Made by a program: the position numbers and the translations under genes. This document shows, piece after piece, positions 1 to 9,435 of a stretch of 64,000 nucleotides of DNA. The notes beneath the pieces were generated by a model. That model worked only from the letters and a program-made list of their open reading frames with translations, was not told the DNA's origin and did not search any database. This DNA is from Trichosporon coremiiforme (Eukaryota > Basidiomycota > Tremellomycetes > Trichosporonales > Trichosporonaceae), in the NCBI GenBank assembly GCA_039545355.1, contig BCJJ01000004.1, positions 496,001-560,000 of the forward strand, written 5' to 3'. The stretch's first letter is position 1. Every line of letters starts with the position of its first letter.

Positions 1-202
1 CACAGTCGATGCGATCCAGAGCAAGTGTGTCGTCATGGTGTGCCAAGAGCCATGATTCGTGCCTGGTCACGCACGGTTCGGCAAGTGCTTGCCCGGCGAA
101 CGGCGCTCGCCGGGATCTGAACGTTACCTTCAGCTTGCTTGAGTGAGGGAGACATTTGTCGCTTGACACTTCACTCTACACCTCAGTCAAAGCGCTACGC
201 CA

Positions 203-1196
203 ATGTGCATTGTGTTCTTCACACTGGGACATCCAGGATACAGGCTGTGAGCAATCTCTTCCAGTCCTAACTAACGGGAAGAATCCTAGCAGCTAACCGC
301 GACGAGTTCCTTGATCGGCCAACGTCGCCGGCCAAATGGCATGACTTCGACGGCGCGGCGCCCGAAGAGCAAGTACTTAGCGGGCGAGACCTCGGCACTG
401 CAGAGAAAGGGACATGGCTGGGGATCACAAAGGATCTGAGAGTTGGGACAGTGTAAGTCCTGGCACGATCCCATAGGTCACTGAGCCACAGAACGAACAT
501 TCGCTTCCCAATTGTTGCGGCTCCTCCGGATCCCCCCTCTCGAGGCATGCTTCTCAAGACCTTCTTGTCCGCTTCACCGGAGGAGAAGGTTCCTGTCTCA
601 GACTTTCTCAAAGGCATCACAGCCGAAAGTTACGTTGGCTTCAACCTACTCCTGTTCGATCTTCAACGGAAGAATGTGCAGGTCGGATATCTCAGCAATC
701 GCCCGGAACCGACCCAGTTAACACCCAGCGAATGGTCTTGTCAAGGCATCTCCAACTCCCCTTGGGATCAGCCCTATCCGAAGGTGACAGAAGGTGAAGA
801 TCGCATGACCCAGACACTCGAGGCTTGGAGTGCGCAGGGGGGTGATGAGGATGACCTTGTGGCGAGGATGATGGATCTTCTTTCGTGAGTGCATCACGTC
901 ATGGGCCAAGATCTGACACACTTAGACCAGCACCGCCCGTGACCTCGGCGAAAGACTTATTCAGAGCGACTCGTGTGCGACCAGTGATTATCGGCTCCGA
1001 CCCCAGCGCACCGCCGGCCGACAGTCAATCGAACGGGGGTCGATGGTATGGCACACGCGTCTCTACAGTTATCGTTGTTCGGGATGATGGCCACGTTATT
1101 TTCGTCGAGAGGGACATTGCACTTCTCAACCAGTCCGGTCAGGTGCAGCGAGGGGACGGAGAACGCCGGGTCACTTTTCAAGGAAGCATCTTGTAG
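203..1196 (+). CDS. TANGO2/NRDE-family protein
   Basis: Four exons (203-246, 282-452, 492-884, 926-1196) give about 292 residues, close to the roughly 276 of human TANGO2. The start is fixed by the family N-terminus: MCIVFF, then after a 35-nt intron ILAANRDEFLDRPT, which contains the NRDE motif that names the family. Further on, GTWLGI and a VTNIRFP block also match TANGO2. Family members are linked to Golgi/ER organisation and to mitochondrial lipid or heme handling. The exact biochemical role is unsettled, so I assign family only. All three introns are GT-AG. The gene is convergent with RPL25, with about 155 bp between the stop codons. Identity is secure and function is not. Confidence 0.88.
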
Positions 1197-1351
1197 CGCG
1201 CAGGGCGGAGTACCAGCCAGAACATCATCAGGTCGACCGCTTCACAAAGTCTTCCAGTGAGATGTCAGCTAAGGTGTGGAGTCGTTCCCAACGTAGTCTA
1301 ATGTATCGTATAAGTATGCATCACCCCCCACTACGAGCCCAAAGTCACAAC

Positions 1352-1865
1352 CTAGATGAGGCCGATCTGAGAAGTCAGCGCTGCTGAATCGCCGGCGGGT
1401 ATGGTCCACGGTCATGCCTACCTTGTTGGCGACCTCAAGGGCGTCGTAGTCGGCAGTGAGGCGAACGTAGGCCTTCTTCTTGCCGTCGGGCCTGATGAGG
1501 GTGTTGATCTTGGCAGCCTCAACGTCGTAGAGCTTCTTAACCGCGTCCTTGATGTTGCGCTTGTTGGCACGGAGGTCAACAATGAAAACAAGGGTGTTGT
1601 GGTCCTCAATCTTCTTCATGGCAGACTCGGTGCTGACGGGGAACTGGATAGTGCGGAACTGGTCCATGCGGGGAAGGTGAGGGATCGACTTGCGGGGGTA
1701 CTTGGGGGCACGAGCAAGACGGAGAGTGTTGGGGCGGTGGAAGGTGGCCGAGGTGCGGACCTTCTTCGTCGCGTGAGACTGGGTGCCCTTGAGGGCAGCC
1801 TTCTTGGCCGCGCGGGCCTTGGCCTCCTGGGTCTTGCCGCCTGCAATGGTCAGCAATAGTTCCAT
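1352..1865 (-). CDS. RPL25: 60S ribosomal protein uL23 (L25/L23a)
   Basis: The conceptual protein contains the uL23 core: [29 protein letters not shown], then a block on [13 protein letters not shown] and the C-terminal [14 protein letters not shown]. It binds 25S rRNA near the peptide exit tunnel. The C-terminus is split: exon sequence ends ...VANK at 1422, a 55-nt GT-AG intron follows (1367-1421), and a 15-nt last exon (1352-1366) supplies IGLI-stop, matching the family ending. The 5' end is unresolved. An in-frame ATG at 1865 gives [11 protein letters not shown], but CTGACCATTGCAG just upstream of the GGK codons looks like an intron 3' end, so a separate first exon (possibly from the ATG near 2021) is likely. 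The function call is firm and the start is not. Confidence 0.85.
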
Positions 1866-2193
1866 CAAGATGAGAATGTCGTGATCGGAAGGGCGTCGGC
1901 GGCTGTGATTTGTGACGAAGATTGCAACCCAACGCAGCTTCCCTCGTATTCCTTGCTTCCCAAGCGTGCGAGCTCTCTACTTCCGTTCAGTCCTGGCACA
2001 GCAGGCGCTCTCCTCAGCCATCTTGTCTGCGATGTTGGAGCCAGGCTCTTTCATCCCAGGCGCGAGTCCAGGTTTCCGTAAATCTTCAAAAATTCCAAGT
2101 CACAACCACAGCCAGCCCAGCCGTCCGTCTTCGCTCGCTTCGTTTCGGTATCGGTGGTCGGTCTCTCGATGCTCACTCTTGTTCTGCGCAGAC

Positions 2194-2402
2194 ATGGCGA
2201 CTGTCGATGTCAGTGATGTTTCCGGTGTTGAGATGGTGCTGGGGCGACTCACAAGCTTGACGGATGGGAAGTAAGTACCAGCCTCCAAGAATTGACAACC
2301 TCAGTCACCAGCGACCGCCCGCGACTCAGGGCACCCAAACTTCAGCCGCCACTAACGGCGGTCGACGAAATCTCCGGCAGCTTCCAAGGCCGCCGGACTT
2401 AA
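2194..2402 (+). CDS. Possible small two-exon gene, unknown product
   Basis: An ATG in good context (GACATGGCG) opens a frame of 77 nt. It is followed by a consensus donor GTAAGT (2271) and an acceptor at 2311, rejoining in frame to a TAA at 2402. The product would be 55 residues, MATVDVSDVSGVEMVLGRL... then DRPRLRAPKLQPPLTAVDE. I recognise no family. It is divergent from RPL25 and the upstream region is pyrimidine-rich like other promoters here. It could be a genuine micro-protein, the 5' part of a longer gene whose later exons I cannot see, or a leader-type transcript. Low confidence. Confidence 0.3.
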
Positions 2403-3924
2403 GACGAAACCGCTTAGAACCGACAAAGGCGCTTGTTGCCACGTGGAATGGTGCCTGAAATATTCTCCACCCCCCGAATCTCTGCCAAGTGCACGGACGA
2501 TCCACGGTGAAGATCGGACGAAGGCCACGGGGGGCGTTGTGTTGGGTCTCGGTTGGGCCAGCGTGCAGCCATTTCCGTCATACGGCATTCATCGTCACTT
2601 TCTGGTGCTCACTGCGGGCGCCGAGAGAGGGAGAGACAGCCTGCCCAGCTCGCAGTTATCATTTCATGGCTACGAAATACGAAGAACGTTGGAAGCTACC
2701 GGTTGGCCCTCAGTGCCAGCAACTCTGGCGACGTGCCTGGCTGACAAGTGGCCACGAGCTCGTATTGATCGACAAACGCATGAGGCGGCGATGACGCCGC
2801 AGAGGCTCAGTGGAGCCCATCCGCGACGATCTCTGGCGTATCACACGTAGCACTCAACTCTTATACGAACGGTAAAGTTCACATACGGACACAGCTGTGA
2901 TTGAAGCGATCTCCTCGCGAAGAAATGATGAAGCGATCTCCTCGCGAAGAAATGATTCGCAGCACGATACTGTCATAAAGCCCCGCAATCAAGAACACTG
3001 GGCGTTTATGAACGTACTTTGCTCACGGCCATGTCGTCAGGAGAACTTGTTCACCGAGTCCGGGTGGCGACATTACCCTGTCGTCACCATTCATTGCAAG
3101 GTATGAGGCGAAACATGTGCGTGCCGTGATTGTGGATGACTGGTTAGCGTACAGGATCACACTTCATCGGAAAGCATACACACGCGGGCGCGGATCGATC
3201 ACACGTACATCACCTATGCAGTAAAGATGTTCGCAGCATCGGCGCAACATAACCCCAGAAGCCCAAGGTTCCGCTTCCGATCCCCTGCTCCGCGAGAGCA
3301 CGCGTCCGCACCCCGGGTCAATCACGGCATCATACTAAACGGGGCCAACCACGCAAGATTTGTAGTTCTTTGAGATAGTCGAATGAAAGTAGGGCATGCG
3401 ACCCGGCGAAAGCCATCATATCGCGTATTGCAGCACGCAGTGAGATCAATGAACAGTGACAGGTGTGAGTGCACACACTCAGCACCTGCTCGCGGGCTCG
3501 CGTTTGCAGAGGGTGAATTGGTGGAAGTCTTGTACCTGCTAGGCCCTAGTGACCCTGTCGCCCTGCTGGGTGCTAGGGGCTAGACTCGACTCGCGACTCA
3601 GTGCGGTGGCGCGTTTTCATCTGAGTTTTGCCCCCGTTCCCTCCGCCACCCACACCGCGATCCTGTTCCACCCCGCGTGTCCTCCCTTCTCTTGTGCATT
3701 GCGACCACCTACACATCTAGCCATTGTATCCGTTTGCACTCGCCGCAAACCCAACGACCCCGCTTCCTGTTTTCGCTGTCCCGTTGGCTTTCGTCAACTC
3801 GCTCTTGGAAGTCGAGATTTGCTTTTCCCTCACCCCCGACCCGAGATTCGGCAGAAATCATCGCTCATTGATATCCAGCTCTTCGATATAGATTATCTGT
3901 TTACATCACTTTCAAACATCCAAC
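2403..3924. other. Intergenic region with a 27-bp tandem repeat
   Basis: About 1.5 kb with no supportable gene. It contains a perfect 27-bp tandem duplication (2903-2956). The last 300 bp are C/T-rich, as expected for the promoter and 5' leader of the PP2C gene. ORFs here are short and have no family features. Confidence 0.6.
2903..2956. repeat. 27-bp perfect tandem duplication
   Basis: Two head-to-tail copies (2903-2929 and 2930-2956) of a unit beginning GAAGCGATCTCC and ending AAATGAT. The unit length is a multiple of three, so an ORF crosses it without a frame change, but that ORF has no other support. Confidence 0.9.
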
Positions 3925-5867
3925 ATGGTGCGTGTCATTTGCGCGGGCGGATTGAGTGTCAGCCGAGCCGGATGGACCCGAGCAACGATGTCGCTGCATC
4001 GTGCAGGGAGGATGTGCCTCCTGATCGTCCGCGCCCATCGTCCTTCCTATCACCACTGTTGCTGACTTTGCTAGGGTCAAACATTGTCCGAGCCAGGTTC
4101 GTAATAGCGTACAAATATTATGACCATCGGCACTCGAAGCTGACCAGATTCTCGTTGACCTTGATCTCCTCTGAACGTCTCTCCATCCTCGACTTGCGGA
4201 TCTGACTTTCGATTCTGCCTCTTGTCACGCGACTTTTCCTTCTCTCAGTGACCGAGAAGCACACGACGACTGTCGTTCGCCCGAAGCAATTTTGGGTCGG
4301 TCTCTCTGACATGCAGGGTTGGAGGATAAGTGCGTAAACCCTGGAGTCTTGCGCTGATGATGTAATAGGCATGGAAGACTCGCATTCGGTTCATCTCTAT
4401 CTTCCGCCCGGCGGCGGCACCAGCGAGCCCTCCGAGGACATCCCGGAGCAGCCAGCTGGCTCGACAGTCTCCAATGAAGGTGGAGAGGAGAAGGGAGTGG
4501 CTATGGCCGCTGTCTTTGACGGCCACGGTGGCTCTACGGTCGCCAAGTTCTCCGGCACCACGCTGCACACTCGCCTTGCATCGCTGGACAGCTACAGTGA
4601 GTCCGGCCCTATCATCGTACCCTGCTGATCCGCGTCAGAGTCGGGAGATTACGAGACTGCACTGAAGCAGGCTTTCCTGAAGACCGACGAGGATCTCCGT
4701 GCCGACCCAACCTTCTTTAATGACCCCTCCGGCTGCACAGCGGTGCTCAGTCTCATCACTCCTGACGGTCGCATCATTGTTGTAAGTCGGGTAGCGCATT
4801 TCGATATCTGACGGTAGGCCAACTCTGGAGACTCGAGGGCGGTTCTGGGTTACAAGGGCGAGGCGAAGGCCATGTCCAACGACCACAAGCCTACCAACAA
4901 GGAGGAGACGGCTCGCATTACCGCCGCTGGCGGTTTCGTTGAGTTTGGTCGAGTCAACGGTGAGTTTATTTTCCGGTTTGACACTAACATATAGGCAACC
5001 TGGCCTTGTCCCGCGCCATCGGCGACTTTGAGTTCAAGCAGAATTACACGCTGCAGCCGGAGCAACAGATCGTTACCGCCGATCCCGAGATCATCACCCA
5101 TAAGGTTGACGGAGAGGAGGAGTTCCTGGTTCTGGCTTGCGACGGTATTTGGGATTGTCTCTCGTCTCAGCAGGTTATTGACTTTGTTCGTCGTGCAGTC
5201 GCGAATGGCGACGACATGGGCAAGATCTGCGAGGATCTCATGGTCAAGTGTCTGGCGACGGACTCGGAAACCGGTGGAATCGGCTGCGACAACATGACTG
5301 TTGTGATTGTCGCTCTCCTCAACGGCCGTACAACCGAGGAGTGGCAGGCGTGGATCAAGGAGCGGGTAGACAACAAAGGTGAGCCCGCCTTTCCTGATAG
5401 TTGCTAACCCACCAGTTGGCCGTGACACCCCCGAGTCTATCCCCGACGTCTTCGGTCAATCGCAATCACCTGTGGGCGGTGGCTTTGGCGGTGCTGGCGG
5501 TGGCTTCCGCATCGCTGGTGCTGGCGGCCTCGCTAACATCGTAAACATCCTCGGCGCTTCTGGCATTCGTTTCCAGACTGCTGATGACGACGAGGACGGC
5601 GAGCTTCACATTGTTGACTCCTCCGCCGCGGAAGGACTTGTCTTGAGTGAGGACGAGCATGGCGCGAAGCTGGACTTGGTCGATGATGACGGCGACTCCC
5701 ACATGGACTCTGGGGAGGACTCTGACGCCACCGCTGCTGCTGCCGAGCCGGCCACGGGCGCTAACACTTCTTCGGGTTCTGCGTCTGGTAGTGCCCAGGA
5801 GTCGAACACTGACACCACCTCTTCTTCCTCTGTTTCTGCTGCGAAGGCAAGCGAAGCGAAGGACTGA
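3925..5867 (+). CDS. PP2C-family protein phosphatase (PTC type)
   Basis: A metal-dependent Ser/Thr phosphatase of about 484 residues. Exons: 3925-3927, 4075-4096, 4249-4329, 4369-4596, 4639-4781, 4818-4959, 4995-5378, 5416-5867. The first coding exon is only the ATG and the second is 22 nt. Together they give MGQTLSEPV, the usual fungal Ptc2/3 N-terminus with a myristoylation-type Gly2, which is why this start was chosen. PP2C motifs follow in order: GWRISMED, VFDGHGG (about residues 84-90), [30 protein letters not shown] and GCDNMT, so the metal-binding aspartates are present. The tail after about residue 330 is Gly-rich, then acidic and Ser-rich, and probably disordered. Relatives dephosphorylate MAPKs and CDKs in stress and checkpoint signalling. 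The exact paralogue (Ptc2, 3 or other) is not assigned. Confidence 0.93.
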
Positions 5868-6873
5868 TTTATGTCGGATATGTTAATAGAACAACCGCAA
5901 TTCTGCGCATCAAGCCTGTCCCGCTCCTCATTCTCTTCTCATCAGCACAACTTGATAGAACTCAATATTTCCAAGAATCACCCCAACGCTTGGAGGTGCT
6001 TTCTAGCACAGGATACCCCGAACAGTTTTAACGAGGTCATGCAGAGCTCTTATTGTACCGCACAAACGATGACTGCAGTTGCCCCCCCCCCGACCGGCTA
6101 CGGGTGGGGCAAGTCTGGAGTGGGGTGAAGCAATATAGGTGGCTATATCCGCTGGCGGCCATGTGCGCCACGCTTGGGTGGGATTGGCGCTACGGGAACG
6201 AAGGCACGTAGGTTGGACCTGCGCGGGCATGCGCGGATTGCAGGTACAAACAGCCGGGGGCCGGCGACTTGGTGCCGCGATGTCAATTTGCTAGCATGGG
6301 GACGGACGCCTGTTCACCTCGGCTCTTCTCCAGAGCAGGAAGGGACCAGTTGTGACAAGGTCCGCATACCGCGGCGCGCGAGCCGGACGTAGTGCAGCGG
6401 CGCTGTGTCTTGCGGCTCTCAAGAGCTCGAGAGCCATATACCCACCACCCTTCTGCGACCCAAAATCGGTCCGTTCGAGAATTGCGGTGCGAAGCGACAA
6501 AGCCACTCGTCGTCCGAAGGCGTCTGATGCCAAGCTCAGCCCGAGCCGCCGGGCACCCGCCCCGCGCCCCGCTCGCCACCCGCGCTGCAGCGTGTGCAGA
6601 CGTGCAGCGTGGGTCCATGATACCGAGTTCAACCCTGACCAGAGCCTGAAAAGTCGTGCGCATCATCGGCCACCGGTTAACCCTAACACGTACCCGGCAG
6701 ACAACACGTAGGAACATGGTCACGATCAGTGACATTGCTTATGTAAATTCGATGAACTGTTCTCCATGCAGCCGCAACCGGCAACAGCAACCCCGATCGT
6801 CGTTGTCGCCCTCCCGCTCTTGTCTTCTCACTGTCTCCCATCTCACCTTCAATTTTAGCTACACTCCTTCAAG
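5868..6873. other. Intergenic region (PP2C 3' / acyl-CoA synthetase 5')
   Basis: About 1 kb with no supportable gene. It holds a C9 run near 6083-6091 and a C/T-rich stretch from about 6780 that fits the acyl-CoA synthetase promoter and leader. Overlapping ORFs on both strands show arginine-rich, featureless products. Confidence 0.6.
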
Positions 6874-9304
6874 ATGACTATGACTCCTTTCCCAGACAAC
6901 ATGGACCTGAATCGCCAGGGCGAGGTACGTGCTGCTCCTTGTCCATGAATCAGTGATAGTGCTGACATCCAGGCGATTCCCGGTACCGAAACTCCTGATG
7001 CGAGTGGTAAGTTAGAGAGTGCCGTAGACTTACTACGGAACTAGCGTCGTTTGCTGACCTTCTCAGCTTACTACAAGAATTGTAAGTCTCATACATTGCG
7101 AGAGTACCAGTCTAACGATCTTTAGCCATCTGGGGTCCCAAAGACCTGCGCGTTGCCCCCGATGGAACCACCCAACCTGGTAGCCTCTACCAGATCTTTG
7201 AAGAATGTGAGTTGTACTAAAGCGCAACACAACTGACGGTCGTAGCGGTTGCTCGCCACCCTAACCAAGCTATGTTCCGAAGCCGTATCCTCAACCCCGC
7301 CACCAAACCCGGAGAGTCCCCCTCGTACAGCACCAAGACGCAAGACACCACGTACGGCCAGGTGCAGCAGCGCCGTAACGCTGTCGGCTCTGCCCTTTTG
7401 AGCCTGGAGCGTCTGGGTCGCTTGCGCGATCCTAATGTTCCGGCAGACCTTCCTTCTCCTCCTGAGATTAAGCAGGACGGTATCCCCTCGTACGGAGACC
7501 GTCTTCATGGCGGTGCTCGTCGCGGATGGGCTGTCGGTATCTGGAGTGGTAACCGGGAGGAGTGGCAGATTGTCGACCTCGCGTGCCAAGCCTACGGCCT
7601 CGTTAGTGTGAGCCTGTATGAGACTCTTGGTCCGGACACTGCCGAATACATGTGAGTGTTTTCGCCTTGGTCGCTCGACGTGCCTCATGCTGACCACGCA
7701 GTACCAACCATTGCCCCCTTCCTCTCATCTTCTCATCTGCCAACCATCTGGCCGACCTTCTCCGCATCGCTCCTCGGTGCCCCTCGCTGCGTGTCGTCGT
7801 CACCATGGACACGCTGGCGCCGGCTGAGCGCGACGTTCTCACGCAGTGGGCTGGCTCCCTTGGCATCCTGCTTCTCGATCAGGTCGAGATGGAGCAGTGG
7901 GGTGTGCAGCCCGGCAACTTTATCGCTCCTGGCCCTCCCAAGGGTGAGGAGCAGCTTGACGTTGACCGCATCGTCACGATCAGCTACACCAGTGGAACCA
8001 CTGGCAACCCGAAGGGTGTAATCCTGACCAACTGGAACATGACCTCGGCCACCGTCTCCAACTCGTTGGGTGTCTCACCTTTCTTCGAGAAGGAGGGCTG
8101 GAAGTTCTTCTCTTACCTTCCCCTCAGCCATGTTTACGAGCGTTTCCTGCAGGTTCTTGTCATTTACGGCAACGGCATCATTTGTCTTACAACCGGCAAC
8201 ACCCTTCAGCTTCTCGAGGACGCTCAGATTTTCAAGCCCAACTTCTTCCCCGGCGTTCCTCGCGTCTGGAACCGTATCAACGCTGCCGTCATGATCCAGA
8301 TGAAGGAGCCCGGTCTCAAGGGTGCCCTTCTTCGCAAGGCGGTCCAGACCAAGCTCGCCAACTTCCGCGCCACTGGAGCGATCACCCATCGCCTCTATGA
8401 CACCCTCGTTTTCCGCAAGCTGCGCGCCCTTACCGGCGGCGAGGTTGTCTACATGTCCTCTGGTGCCGCTCCTCTGTCGGCTTCCGTGCATGAGATGCTC
8501 AAGATCTGCTTCAGCTGCGATGTCATCCAGGGTTATGGCCTGACTGAGACGGTCGGTACCGCCACCAAGGGCGTTCCCGAGGACGCTCACGCCATCGGCA
8601 CTACTGGTCAAATCCAGCCTTGCAACGAGCTCAAGCTCGTCGACGTCGCTGAAATGGGCTACACCCACAAGGACTCGCCGAACCCCCGTGGTGAGGTCTG
8701 CCTTCGTGGCACCAACATCTTCAAGGGCTACCTTCACGACCCCGAAAACACCGCCAAGACCATTGACGCTGAAGGATGGATGCACACTGGCGACATCGGA
8801 GAGATTGATTCTGCTGGACGTCTGAAGATCGTTGACCGCGTGAAGAACGTTGTCAAGCTCAGCCAGGGCGAGTACGTCGCGCTGGAGAAGGTTGAGGGTG
8901 TTTACGCCCTCAACCCCATCTACGCCACTCTTGTTGTCCACGGTGACTCCCTTCGCTCCTCTCTCGTTGCCATCGCTGTCCTTGAGCCGGCTCTTGCTTC
9001 CAAGCTTGTCTCTGATGTTCTTGGCGAGAAGATCGACCCCGCCGATCTTGACGCCCTGGACCGTGCCGTCAAGGACAAGAAGATCCGTGCAAAGCTTGTC
9101 GAAGGCTTCGCCCGCGTGGCCAAGCAGAACAAGCTCAACGGGTTCGAGTTCATCAAGGGCGTCTACCCCACTGTTCAGCCCTTCCCCGAGCACCTCCTCA
9201 CCCCGACCCAGAAGGTGAAGCGCAACGTTGCTGCTAAGCACTTCGGCGCCGAGATTGACGCTCTGTACGATGAGATTGAGGGTACCGGACACGCCAAGCT
9301 GTAG
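6874..9304 (+). CDS. Long-chain acyl-CoA synthetase with C-terminal PTS1
   Basis: It activates fatty acids to acyl-CoA with ATP. Exons: 6874-6924, 6973-7006, 7067-7081 (15 nt), 7126-7206, 7246-7651, 7702-9304, giving about 729 residues. The ANL-superfamily phosphate loop TISYTSGTTGNPKG lies near residue 290. YGLTETVG and the FACS signature GWMHTGDIGEIDS...IVDRVKNVVK follow, with the catalytic-lysine linker region near the C-terminus. The protein ends in AKL, a match to the peroxisomal targeting signal [SAC][KRH][LM]. This suggests import for peroxisomal beta-oxidation (Faa2-like) rather than the plasma-membrane Faa1/Faa4 role. The start ATG gives MTMTPFPDNMD, and an alternative Met lies three codons in. 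The 3' end is convergent with the PHD-finger gene, 131 bp away. Confidence 0.93.
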
Positions 9305-9435
9305 AGAAAGACCGAGTTGGCCGAAATTAGAACGGAATGATCGATTGTACTTGATATCTATGACTGGAGTAATGCCTGCATGCATTCTAGTAGGAAGTAC
9401 GGGATAACTGGTGGCATCGCTGATCAATAAGGGCT

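Noticed and set aside
3549..4205. 218-codon plus-strand ORF
   Set aside because: Overlaps the PP2C leader, the ATG exon and its introns; low-complexity Ser/Pro/Leu product with no family.
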